64,000 nucleotides of DNA, from assembly GCA_910574455.1 (NCBI GenBank), contig CAJSYZ010000005.1, forward strand, positions 7,316,001 through 7,380,000, in the 5' to 3' direction. This document shows, in pieces, positions 35,096 through 43,683 of the stretch. Below the pieces are notes generated by a model. It did not search any database. It was not told the DNA's origin and worked only from the letters and a program-made list of their open reading frames with translations. The position numbers and the translations under genes are program-made. Origin of the DNA: Trichaptum fuscoviolaceum (Eukaryota; Basidiomycota; Agaricomycetes; Hymenochaetales; Trichaptaceae). The stretch's first letter is position 1. Each line of letters starts with the position of its first letter.

Positions 35096-35498
35096 CACTC
35101 ACCCGCGTTGCCACACTCTAAGTGTCCAGCCGGTTGCATGTCCGTGACCTTGTCCGCTGGCTTGTTTGCTTGTCCGCCCATTGCATTGTCCATTGTGTGA
35201 TTGCTGGTGAGCTCTGTGCTTTGGCCTGTCTATCACTCGTGCTCAGGTACAGTTTTCCCTGCGCTATTTGGCTTCGAGTGTCGGCCGGCAGCCTTGCTAC
35301 TTGTCCGGTGTCCGTCAGATGCACTGTCTTGCGGCTGTGAGTTGTGCTTGAGTGACTCCGCTTTCTTGCCTTGCGTCTTCTGCATTGTTCTGATGCTCTG
35401 AACTTGCTGGTATGCTGCCGAGTCTTGTACTTGAGCGACTCCGGTCTCCGGGTGCTTGCTTGTCTTCCGGGTGCTGCTGTCGCATCCGGCGGACTTTG
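35096..35498. other. unassigned sequence between repeat R and LTR-D
   Basis: G+T-rich, with recurring CTTGTCCG and TTGTCCGCCCATT phrases. A 129-codon minus-strand frame crosses it but is rich in Ser/Thr/Arg/Gln with no recognisable domain; I do not accept it as a gene. Confidence 0.3.
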
Positions 35499-36125
35499 TA
35501 CAAACACGCCCTACGGACATTCTGACAGTACCACACCCCAGACTACCATTCATTCCTACTTCATTCCCGTAAAACCCCGAAATCTATCTATTATCCTTTA
35601 TCACCATTTTCAAATCACTCTGATCACATTCCCGTCACCCTTTGTTCTAACATATATCCCCGGTTCCTCGTGTAAGCTACATGTCCCACAATAATTCTCC
35701 AAATCCCGCGTGTCACTACACAACTCACCTTCACGTCCCGAAAACATATTCCATTTCCCATTTCTTATCTCAGACTCTTACGCGTATATAAACTTGTAGA
35801 AACTTGTCATGTATCCCTTGACTCGAATATCATAAGTCTTTAGGCTACTCTACGAGCTAGGCCCTCAAGATCCATCCTTGCTTCACTCTTATGCTCTCAC
35901 TCTCGCCGTCACGCACTTTTCTCGCTCTCAGAATCTAAAATCTTGATAACTCATCTTAGGATCCCGCGGTAGAATCCCGGATCATGGATTGCGGGAACTT
36001 CAACCCGAATCCTGACTACTTGGTCTCTCGCTATTTTGTCCTCGCATTTTGTTTGCCCTTCCGCTCTCACTCTGCTTCCTCAACTCGTGACCACCCTTAG
36101 GCAAGGCTTGGGTCCGGGCCTGACA
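35499..36125 (+). repeat. LTR-D, 5'-truncated second copy
   Basis: Matches 21520-22147 of the solo LTR-D from ACACGCCCTA(C/T)GGACATTCTGAC to the common end GGTCCGGGCCTGACA. The first 170 bp or so are missing. It ends exactly where the right TIR of T2 begins. Confidence 0.88.
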
Positions 36126-36977
36126 GTTGTAACACTCCCTAGTATTTCCCCAGAGACTGTTTACACTCTGCAGCCCACATGTACCCCTACAGTTGTAACA
36201 CCAATTATACATGGGACTGGTGTAGACATGCAGGAATCTAGCAGAATTACAACATCTATAGCTGATAAAATACATAAGAATTGTTTTTATTTAAAACAAA
36301 AGAAACAAAACAATTACAAAAGTTATTTACATTAGTCTGAGTTGAACCCGTAGCCTGTTGGATAGGTTACAAAGCAGGAAGGGTTCCGCCTGCCAACCTT
36401 TACCAGAGTTGGGGAGCTAAACCCATTGACCCACTTGCCCAAGTAATTAAAAAAGTCAGTTATTGTATATATTGTATAACAACTCTCGTAAATTTACTAG
36501 ATAAGATATTATACATTTCCAGCAATACTATTATTGATTAAAAGGAACCAAACAAGATAATCAACAATAAGAAATATATTTAAAAGGTATACAGGATAAT
36601 GCTTCAGTACAGAAAGGTATAACATATCTATAGTATCTAAAAAAAAAGTTACGTAAAACGTTTCTGAACCACAGACACCTTAATGTGAACCACTGTATAG
36701 CTGCAGATAGTTACGTAAGGCAGAGCTGTACTACCGAGAGCTGAAAATGTGAGGAGTAGCAAGTTAAAATCTGTAAGTAAAGGTGTAAAGTTACGTACAA
36801 AAGTTGCGTAACAAGTTACGTAAAGACAAAAAAGTTATGTATGTTCCACTAAAGTTGCGTAAAGCATGCAAAACCTCAAAGCTCGAATACTTGTCGATAA
36901 ATGCTGTCATATGAATGCTGTCATATTTTTCGCACATTGTCAAACCGCTCACGACGCTGCTGAAGAAGGACGTTCGC

Positions 36978-37795
36978 TGTTACGACCGTCGGGAATTGTA
37001 GCGGGAAACAGTTTCGGGAAACTGGAATTCGCGACAAGAACCCGCGTTCGGGAATCTGGATTCGCGACTGGGAACGAGCGTGGGAATTCAGGCGGGAAAC
37101 GCGCGGGATTCTATCCAGGCGCGTCGCGGGATTCTCAAGGCCAGCTAGGACTCTTCACTGCTTTGAACGTCAAGTAAGCGGATCCCTAAGGAAGCACTCC
37201 ACAAGTAAGTATTGCGCAACTAACTACACAGGAGAAAAGAGAGAGATCGCACCTAAGGAAGCACTCCACAAGAGGTCAAAAGTGGGGTGCTCCTTACGAT
37301 GCCTACAGCTATTTATCTACTTCGTAAAGACTGTATAGTTAATCTACGCTAAATGTCCTTGCGCAATGCGCACCTATCTACTACAAACGATACATGCTAC
37401 GACCGCACTGCTAGGCATGTCTATCCCGTCTCTTCAGATGGCTACGGCCTGTCCATGGACGTCAGCGTCCGGTCCGGGGCCGCGACTAGCCAGACTAGGT
37501 ATGCCAGACTGTTGCAGGTCGTCACCTTGAGGTACTAGCGGATTAATGAGCGTATGTTGATAAGTGAATGTACGTGTGCCGTGGCGGGTCGTCGTAAATG
37601 AGTGTGTGTATGCGTGCATGGTTGCCGGGACGGTGGTGCGGGATAAGTCACGTGAGCATGGGATCGTGCGATTCGGGAATGAGGTTTCGCGCGGGGAATC
37701 CAATGGCGGGATTCTCCTCGCGGGATTGTCTGCTCATGTCGGGATCCTTGGCGGGAAAGTGCGGGAAATGAGAAAAGGGGCCTGGGATCTCGACA
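36978..37795 (-). repeat. 3' LTR of B2
   Basis: 818 bp. It is preceded, in element orientation, by the purine tract GGAGGGGGGTAA (37796-37807). The pol frame continues about 148 bp into this LTR before stopping at 37648. Confidence 0.95.
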
Positions 37796-40700
37796 TTACC
37801 CCCCTCCAAAGGCGCAACTCCGGGGCGCCAAGCTTGAATCTTGCTCAGATCACAGAGCTCGATAGCGTTGACTTCTCGAGGGGCGTCCGGGTGTTTTCGA
37901 TAGAAACTGCGAAATTTAGCCTTTGCATTACCCATATCCTTTGCGGGAATCCATGTATCTTCCGCGCTCGAATATCCCTTCCATCGTACCAAATATTCAA
38001 ACCTCCGTCTAAACCGTCTATCGTCCAGTACCTCTTCCACCTCGTATTCCAGATCTCCTTCTACTTCGACTGGGGGCGGCGGGGGTTGCGTTCGACCGGG
38101 AATATCGTCTTCGTGGTATGGCGAGAGCAGCGATACGTGAAATACGGGATGAATCTTCAGCGACGCGGGGAGTTCGAGTTCGTAGGTGAGGTCACTTAGC
38201 TTTGCCTTCACTTTATACGGCCCTAGTCGTTTCGGTAATAATTTGCGCGCTCCCGGTCGCCGAACGTTCGTCGCCTCGAGCCAGACTTTATCCCCGACTT
38301 CGTACTGCGGGGCCTCGTTCCGGGCCTGATCGTAGTGCTGCTTCATGCGCTCTGCCGCAACCTCCAAAGCCGCTCGTGCCTCTTCCTGTGCCTGCTGAAG
38401 CTCCTGTAGTCGTGCGTCCGCGGCGGGGACCGTGGACAGGCCGTCACTCGGGGCAATCGTGAATTCGGGATTGTAGCCGTAGACGAGCGCGAACGGGGAT
38501 TGTCGTGTTGCCGCGTGCGCTTTCGTGTTGTGCGCGAACTCTGCCATTGGGAGTAATCCGGCCCAGTTTTCTTGTCGTGTATCTATGAAAGCCCGTAAAT
38601 ATTGTTCCAGCTCTTGGTTTACCCTTTCGGTTTGCCCGTCCGTCTGCGGGTGATACGCAGTCGACGTGGTACCCTTGATATCGAGTCGGGAAAAGAGGGC
38701 TTTCATGAACTGTGCGACAAACTGTGGTCCTCGGTCGGATATGATCTGGCGGGGGGTTCTGTGCAGCTTCCAGACGTGTTGCAGGAATAGTTCTGCAGTT
38801 CCCGGTGCATCGACATCAGACGTGGTCGGGATAAAATGCGCTTGCTTGGTGAGACGGTCGATCACCACGAAAATGGCGTCGTAATCCTCGGATCGGGGGA
38901 GCTGGGTGATGAAATCGCACGAAATCGCCTGCCAGGGGCCCTGCGGGATTTCGTTCGGTTGTAGGAGTCCTACCGTGCGTTGGGATCGGTTCTTCGTGCG
39001 TGCACAGGTATCGCATCCCGAAACGTATCGTTCTACGAAGTTAGACATCCCGGGCCACCAGTAGTTGCGGCTTACCATCTCAAACGTTTTCCAACGTCCA
39101 GGATGTCCGGCGGGGAGACTGTTGTGGTAAGTCTTCACCACATCCCGGCGAATGGTCTCGTCTTTCGGGACGTAAACCTTACCCTGGTACAGGATGAGGC
39201 CTTCTTCGGTGCTCCAGTCCTCAAGTTCCTTGGTCAGGACTCGAGGCGCCTTGGACTTGACCAGCTCGATCGTGTCCACCAGTTCGTCTTCATACTGATC
39301 TGACTTACGAATGCGTCGTAGGAGGGCCTGATCCCCGTGTACCTGCGTCATTCCCCGACGAATTGCCTTTAGTCGAAACATTTCGGGGGTCAAGAGGGTC
39401 CGCCCCGTGTTGTCTTCGCCTTCTGGTTGAAGATCGACGCGTCGTGACATGGCGTCGGGTTTGCCCCCGAGTCGTCCTGGGCGATGGCGAATCGTAAAGT
39501 CGAAGCGGGTGAGGAACAGACTCCACCGGGCTTGGCGTCGCGTCAGCGTTCGGGATTCAGAGAAATATAGCAGATTCTTGTGGTCAGACACGATATCGAG
39601 TTTATGACTCGCACCTTCGAGATAATGTCGCCACTCGTCAAGAGCTCTAATAATCGCGAGTAGCTCCTTGTCATAAATCTCGTAGTTGCGTTCCGCATCG
39701 TTGAGGGATTTCGAGAAAAAGGCGACCGGATGTATCAGCCCGTCGTCGCCTTTCTGGGACAAGACCGCGCCAGTCACGAAATCAGAGGCGTCGCATTCCA
39801 CGATGAATTGCCGCGACATGTCTGGCATCATCAGGACGGGGGCGGTCGTGAACATGCGCTTGAGATAGTCGAAAGCGAACTGCTGGTTTTCTGTCCAGGC
39901 CCAGCGAACATCCTTCTTCAGCAGCGTCGTGAGCGGTTTGACGATGTGCGAGAAATCCCGAATAAAGCGTCGATAGAAATTTGCGAACCCGAGGAAGGCT
40001 TGGATGTCTTTCACCTTTTTCGGGGTAGGCCAGTCGAGGACCGCCTGTACTTTGGCGGGATCCATCGCCACCTTTCCCTGCGAAATAATCATCCCGAGAT
40101 ACTCGACGTAAGTCTGTTTGAATTTGCACTTTTCGGGTTTACAGAACAAGTCGTTTTCGCGCAGCCTCTTAAGGACTTCCCGTACGTGTTCCTCGTGCTG
40201 CGATTCATCTTCGGAAAAGATTAGCAAGTCGTCAAGATAGATGATCACGTATACTCCAATGAGGTCTTTGAAGATATCGTTCATCATGTGCTGGAAGGTC
40301 GCCGGGGCATTCGTGAGCCCGAATGTCATCACCGTCGGTTCGAAATGTCCTGCCTGAGTACGAAATGCGGCCTTCCACTCGTCGCCTTGCTTTAGTCGTA
40401 CGTTGTGGTAGCCCCATCGCAAATCTAACGTCGTGAAAACCTTCGCCTTTTGCAGTGCGTCTACGAGTTCCATCGTGAGGGGAAGCGGGTATCGATTCTT
40501 GACCGTGATATCGTTCAGTCTTCGGTAATCGACTACCATGCGCAAGGTTCCGTCCTTTTTCTTGATAAAGAAGACGGGAGCCGCTGCAGGGGATTTCGAA
40601 GGTCGTATGTACCCTTTGCGCAGGTTTTCGTCCACGAATTCGCGAAGGGCATCGCGTTCGGCTGGGGCCAAGGGATAGATTTTGCTGTACGGGGGAACCT

Positions 40701-41580
40701 TTCCGGGTTCTAAATCTATGGCATGATCATACGGCTTGCGCAGTGGAAGCCTTTCGGATTCAACTTTCGAGAAAACGTCGGCAAACTCACGAAATTCGGG
40801 GGGAACTAGTTCCTCAAAGGTTTTCTCGCCTTCCTTTACTGCTGACTTCTCAGCGATGGCCTGGGAGTGGGTGTACGAGGCGGCAATTTTGTACGCGAAG
40901 TGGTCGTCCGTCGTGACGAAGTAGGATTCAGCGTCGTGGTACTGGTCCCAATATTTTTCTGAGTACCGAAATCCCGGTGGGACAGCTTCCCATTCGGCCT
41001 GGGTCCTGTCGGGCCCCCAGGGGGTCTCGACTTCTTCTGCTATGGCGAGGCGGGGAAGCGGGACCAGGCGTTGCTGGTTGTCACACTGAGGCGGGCAGCG
41101 GTTGAGATCGACCACATCGTTGGTCCAGTCAATGGTTGGGTTATGGTGCCGCAACCAGTCGATCCCCATGATAATATCGTCGTCGCCAATATCCGCGACG
41201 GCCATGGTCAACTGTTCTAAGTGTCCCTTCATCTCGACGTTGAGGACTACTTCCTTGGTGATGCGTCCAATCGCGTTCGGGGAATTGTCCGCGTTGCGTA
41301 AAAGTATCGGGATTACCAAGTCCCGGGTCTGGAGTCCGTGTCGCGAAACGTAGCGGGAATTTATGAAAGTTCCCGACGCACCGCTGTCTAACATTACTGT
41401 GGCTAAGGCATCCGTCTTTCCGTCGCTAACCTGTACCGGGAACTTCAAATGTCGTCGAAGACGACGGTCTATTGTAGAGATGGTTAAATACAAGGGACCA
41501 TTATTAAGAGAGTTCTTCGGCCACAAGGGCGGTTGGGTCGTATAGGGCGCGACTGAGCAATACGACCCTACTGAAAATCC
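37648..41580 (-). CDS. pol: Pol polyprotein of gypsy B2
   Basis: Protease, reverse transcriptase, RNase H, integrase and chromodomain make the cDNA and insert it. The frame starts at the slippery GGATTTT (41574-41580) in the -1 phase relative to gag. It shows protease LDSGASGTFIN, RT with [10 protein letters not shown], RNase H ECDASDF, an integrase zinc-binding HxxxxxxxH..CDTC region, catalytic CDFITQ/ISDRGPQF/QTERVN (DDE) and a C-terminal chromodomain with EYLVRWKGY that may steer insertion into marked chromatin. About 1,310 residues follow the shift. Oddly, the frame does not stop before the 3' LTR but reads roughly 49 codons into it, adding a tail ending SHDPMLT. No internal stop or frameshift is seen. 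Confidence 0.96.
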   Translation of the reverse strand, partial: GFSVGSYCSVAPYTTQPPLWPKNSLNNGPLYLTISTIDRRLRRHLKFPVQVSDGKTDALATVMLDSGASGTFINSRYVSRHGLQTRDLVIPILLRNADNSPNAIGRITKEVVLNVEMKGHLEQLTMAVADIGDDDIIMGIDWLRHHNPTIDWTNDVVDLNRCPPQCDNQQRLVPLPRLAIAEEVETPWGPDRTQAEWEAVPPGFRYSEKYWDQYHDAESYFVTTDDHFAYKIAASYTHSQAIAEKSAVKEGEKTFEELVPPEFREFADVFSKVESERLPLRKPYDHAIDLEPGKVPPYSKIYPLAPAERDALREFVDENLRKGYIRPSKSPAAAPVFFIKKKDGTLRMVVDYRRLNDITVKNRYPLPLTMELVDALQKAKVFTTLDLRWGYHNVRLKQGDEWKAAFRTQAGHFEPTVMTFGLTNAPATFQHMMNDIFKDLIGVYVIIYLDDLLIFSEDESQHEEHVREVLKRLRENDLFCKPEKCKFKQTYVEYLGMIISQGKVAMDPAKVQAVLDWPTPKKVKDIQAFLGFANFYRRFIRDFSHIVKPLTTLLKKDVRWAWTENQQFAFDYLKRMFTTAPVLMMPDMSRQFIVECDASDFVTGAVLSQKGDDGLIHPVAFFSKSLNDAERNYEIYDKELLAIIRALDEWRHYLEGASHKLDIVSDHKNLLYFSESRTLTRRQARWSLFLTRFDFTIRHRPGRLGGKPDAMSRRVDLQPEGEDNTGRTLLTPEMFRLKAIRRGMTQVHGDQALLRRIRKSDQYEDELVDTIELVKSKAPRVLTKELEDWSTEEGLILYQGKVYVPKDETIRRDVVKTYHNSLPAGHPGRWKTFEMVSRNYWWPGMSNFVERYVSGCDTCARTKNRSQRTVGLLQPNEIPQGPWQAISCDFITQLPRSEDYDAIFVVIDRLTKQAHFIPTTSDVDAPGTAELFLQHVWKLHRTPRQIISDRGPQFVAQFMKALFSRLDIKGTTSTAYHPQTDGQTERVNQELEQYLRAFIDTRQENWAGLLPMAEFAHNTKAHAATRQSPFALVYGYNPEFTIAPSDGLSTVPAADARLQELQQAQEEARAALEVAAERMKQHYDQARNEAPQYEVGDKVWLEATNVRRPGARKLLPKRLGPYKVKAKLSDLTYELELPASLKIHPVFHVSLLSPYHEDDIPGRTQPPPPPVEVEGDLEYEVEEVLDDRRFRRRFEYLVRWKGYSSAEDTWIPAKDMGNAKAKFRSFYRKHPDAPREVNAIELCDLSKIQAWRPGVAPLEGGNVEIPGPFSHFPHFPAKDPDMSRQSREENPAIGFPARNLIPESHDPMLT
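41535..41580 (-). promoter_or_regulatory. -1 ribosomal frameshift signal of family B
   Basis: Minus-strand reading: heptamer GGATTTT (41574-41580) with zero-frame codons GAT TTT, then CAG TAG (the gag stop). After a short spacer, a perfect 9-bp stem GGGTCGTAT (41560-41568) pairs with ATACGACCC (41535-41543) around a 16-nt loop. Pol is in the -1 frame from here. GGAUUUA-type heptamers are used by some retroviruses; GGATTTT is a near relative, so use is likely but unproven. Confidence 0.7.
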
Positions 41581-42776
41581 GCTGGGGGCGGGGCTTCGGG
41601 ATTGTGAACGTTCTTGGCGGCGGGCGTCATGGCGGCGAATGCGTTCTGTAGCACGGACTGCTGCACATTCTGGACGTACTGTTCCGCCATACGTTTGAGC
41701 GTTTCTTCGAACGACTGGAGCGCGGGGGGCGATGGGCTCGACGGGGACGTGGATTTCGTAGCCTTTAGGTTTCGGGATGGCGGTCGCGTTGGGCAATCGC
41801 TCACCAAATGGTCTTTCTCTCCGCAGTAGTAGCATAGTCCCTTACTCCTGCGCTCCCGGTGCACCCTGTCAATCTCCATTGCGTTGGGATCCTTCGTCGA
41901 GCTTGCGCCCGCAGTCGGGATTGTACGCGGAGCTGAACTAGTGGTGCCGGGATTGCTTCGGGGTGTAGCCGCTGGCTTTGATACTGGTCCATAGGCGTGT
42001 GCGAGCCTTAGCTTCTCGTCCGTCTCGGAAACCCAATTGACGTAGGCATCGAATTTCATATCCTTCGCCTCTGTGCTGGCGATGTGCTGGCGAACCTGGT
42101 CTTTGAGTCCCTTCCGGAACATGTCGAGGTAGATGACATCCGTCGTTGCGTCCTTGGGCCACCCAGTGAGGGCTTGGAGGGCACGGAATTGCGACGCAAA
42201 CTCGGCGACCGTTCCTGTCTGGCGTAGGCGCATCAGCTTGTCGGCTGCGGCTTTGTCTGCATCGATTTCCCCGTAAGAGGCGCGAAGGGCGGTGAACAGG
42301 GCCTCCAGGCTGGCGGCTTCTGGCGGTGTCGGGATGTCCTGGAGTCGATCTAGAATGGGTCGTGCCCAGTCTTGCGCCGGTCCCCGCAGGAGCATCAGGG
42401 CGAATGCGACCTTGCGGGTTTCGTCCAGCCCCGGATGTTGTCCGAACAGGTAGAGCTTAATCTGGTGAATCCAGTTTTCCAGCTTGGCTTGTTCGCCTTC
42501 AAAGGTGTCGGGAAGCTTCATCTTGAGCCCTGCTCCACCCCCAGACGGGGAGGCGGGCTGGCTCGCGATTTGGGCTTCTAACGCCCGGTTGGCGTGCTTG
42601 AGCTGGGCGACTGTGTTCTGAACCTGATTGTGTTCGTTGACTAGCTTGGAGTAGCGTTTTTCGAGGGTGTCGAGGCGATCAAGGATGGGCTGGAGTTTGT
42701 CTTCCTCCATTGAGGAGCTCGGGGACGGGAAAGCGAAGGTATCTGCGAGTCCTCCCCATTCCTGGTGGGACGACAT
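41568..42776 (-). CDS. gag: Gag of gypsy B2
   Basis: 402 residues that form the particle shell. Residues 24-70 are a predicted coiled coil (LQPILDRLDTLEKRYSKL). Residues about 88-250 are a retrotransposon Gag domain (ENWIHQIKLYLFGQHPG, MLLRGPAQDWA, ADKLMRLRQTGTVAEFASQF). A Ser/Pro linker and one CCHC knuckle CYYCGEKDHLVSDC follow. Its sequence is only distantly like family A Gag. The frame ends at TAG 41568-41570, just after the frameshift site. The same gene in B1 is broken by one base. Confidence 0.95.
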   Translation of the reverse strand: MSSHQEWGGLADTFAFPSPSSSMEEDKLQPILDRLDTLEKRYSKLVNEHNQVQNTVAQLKHANRALEAQIASQPASPSGGGAGLKMKLPDTFEGEQAKLENWIHQIKLYLFGQHPGLDETRKVAFALMLLRGPAQDWARPILDRLQDIPTPPEAASLEALFTALRASYGEIDADKAAADKLMRLRQTGTVAEFASQFRALQALTGWPKDATTDVIYLDMFRKGLKDQVRQHIASTEAKDMKFDAYVNWVSETDEKLRLAHAYGPVSKPAATPRSNPGTTSSAPRTIPTAGASSTKDPNAMEIDRVHRERRSKGLCYYCGEKDHLVSDCPTRPPSRNLKATKSTSPSSPSPPALQSFEETLKRMAEQYVQNVQQSVLQNAFAAMTPAAKNVHNPEAPPPADFQ

Positions 42777-42852
42777 CGCTGGTCGGCGGTACGGGTGCGG
42801 GGGTAGAAGTAAAGAGCGTGAGGGTGTCGAGTCCGAGCGGCGGTGAGCCAGG

Positions 42853-42863
42853 ACTTTTGACCT
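42853..42863 (-). promoter_or_regulatory. self-priming primer-binding site of B2
   Basis: Minus strand AGGTCAAAAGT, two bases downstream of the 5' LTR end (42866). It is an exact 11-nt complement of ACTTTTGACCT in the LTR (43161-43171). It does not begin with TGG as a tRNA-derived site would. Confidence 0.75.
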
Positions 42864-42865
42864 AA

Positions 42866-43683
42866 TGTTACGACCGTCGGGAATTGTAGCGGGAAACAGT
42901 TTCGGGAAACTGGAATTCGCGACAAGAACCCGCGTTCGGGAAACTGGATTCGCGACTGGGAACGAGCGTGGGAATTCAGGCGGGAAACGCGCGGGATTCT
43001 ATCCAGGCGCGTTGCGGGATTCTCAAGGCCAGCTAGGACTCTTCACTGCTTTGAACGTCAAGTAAGCGGATCCCTAAGGAAGCACTCCACAAGTAAGTAT
43101 TGCGCAACTAACTACACAGGAGAAAAGAGAGAGATCGCACCTAAGGAAGCACTCCACAAGAGGTCAAAAGTGGGGTGCTCCTTACGATGCCTACAGCTAT
43201 TTATCTACTTCGTAAAGACTGTATAGTTAATCTACGCTAAATGTCCTTGCGCAATGCGCACCTATCTACTACAAACGATACATGCTACGACCGCACTGCT
43301 AGGCATGTCTATCCCGTCTCTTCAGATGGCTACGGCCTGTCCATGGACGTCAGCGTCCGGTCCGAGGCCGCGACTAGCCAGACTAGGTATGCCAGACTGT
43401 TGCAGGTCGTCACCTTGAGGTACTAGCGGATTAATGAGCGTATGTTGATAAGTGAATGTACGTGTGCCGTGGCGGGTCGTCGTAAATGAGTGTGTGTATG
43501 CGTGCATGGTTGCCGGGACGGTGGTGCGGGATAAGTCACGTGAGCATGGGATCGTGCGATTCGGGAATGAGGTTTCGCGCGGGGAATCCAATGGCGGGAT
43601 TCTCCTCGCGGGATTGTCTGCTCATGTCGGGATCCTTGGCGGGAAAGTGCGGGAAATGAGAAAAGGGGCCTGGGATCTCGACA
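42866..43683 (-). repeat. 5' LTR of B2
   Basis: 818 bp; contains the primer hairpin (about 43142-43187), a second copy of the AAGGAAGCACTCCACAAG arm (about 43076-43093) and a TATA-like TATAGTTAATC region near 43221. Confidence 0.95.

Larger units (their letters stand above)
32584..36911. mobile_element. long-TIR DNA element T2, inserted in the right end of T1
   Basis: 4328 bp with 786-bp terminal inverted repeats (32584-33369 and 36126-36911) that align end to end with few mismatches. Termini TATGACAGCATTTATCG resemble those of T1. The 6-bp TSD TGAATG (32578-32583, 36912-36917) lies inside the last bases of T1. The TIRs contain many ACGTAACTTT/ACGCAACTTT motifs and a tRNA-like GGGTTCAACTC box (33145-33157). 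The interior holds a B-type LTR fragment, repeat R and an LTR-D fragment but no transposase. Nonautonomous. Confidence 0.88.
18627..36925. mobile_element. long-TIR DNA element T1 inserted in B3 pol
   Basis: The left end TATGACAGCATTCATCG and the right end ..GAATG plus CTGTCATA (36918-36925, split from the rest by T2) are inverted. The TIR continues for about 380 bp (18627-19006 and 32203-32583), with repeated ACGCAACTTTTT/ACGTAACTTTTT motifs. The 6-bp TSD TTTTTC lies at 18621-18626 and 36926-36931, and removing the insert restores the pol reading. Stripped of nested elements, only about 1.2 kb belongs to T1, and it has no transposase frame. It is a nonautonomous element. A 6-bp duplication does not by itself assign a superfamily. 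Confidence 0.85.
36978..43683 (-). mobile_element. Ty3/gypsy chromovirus family B, copy 2 (structurally intact)
   Basis: 6706 bp, inserted in the pol of B3 with the perfect target duplication TTCGC (36973-36977, 43684-43688). LTRs of 818 bp differ at about three positions. Gag and Pol frames are open throughout, and the PBS, polypurine tract and frameshift signals are present. This is the reference copy for family B and may still be competent. Confidence 0.97.

Noticed and set aside
35118..35507. 129-codon minus-strand frame
   Set aside because: Compositionally biased, no family resemblance, inside a nonautonomous element.
18627..36925. T1 as a Maverick/Polinton (large, long TIRs, 6-bp duplication)
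   Set aside because: After removing nested elements only about 1.2 kb remains, no polymerase B or integrase is present, and the termini do not begin AG.
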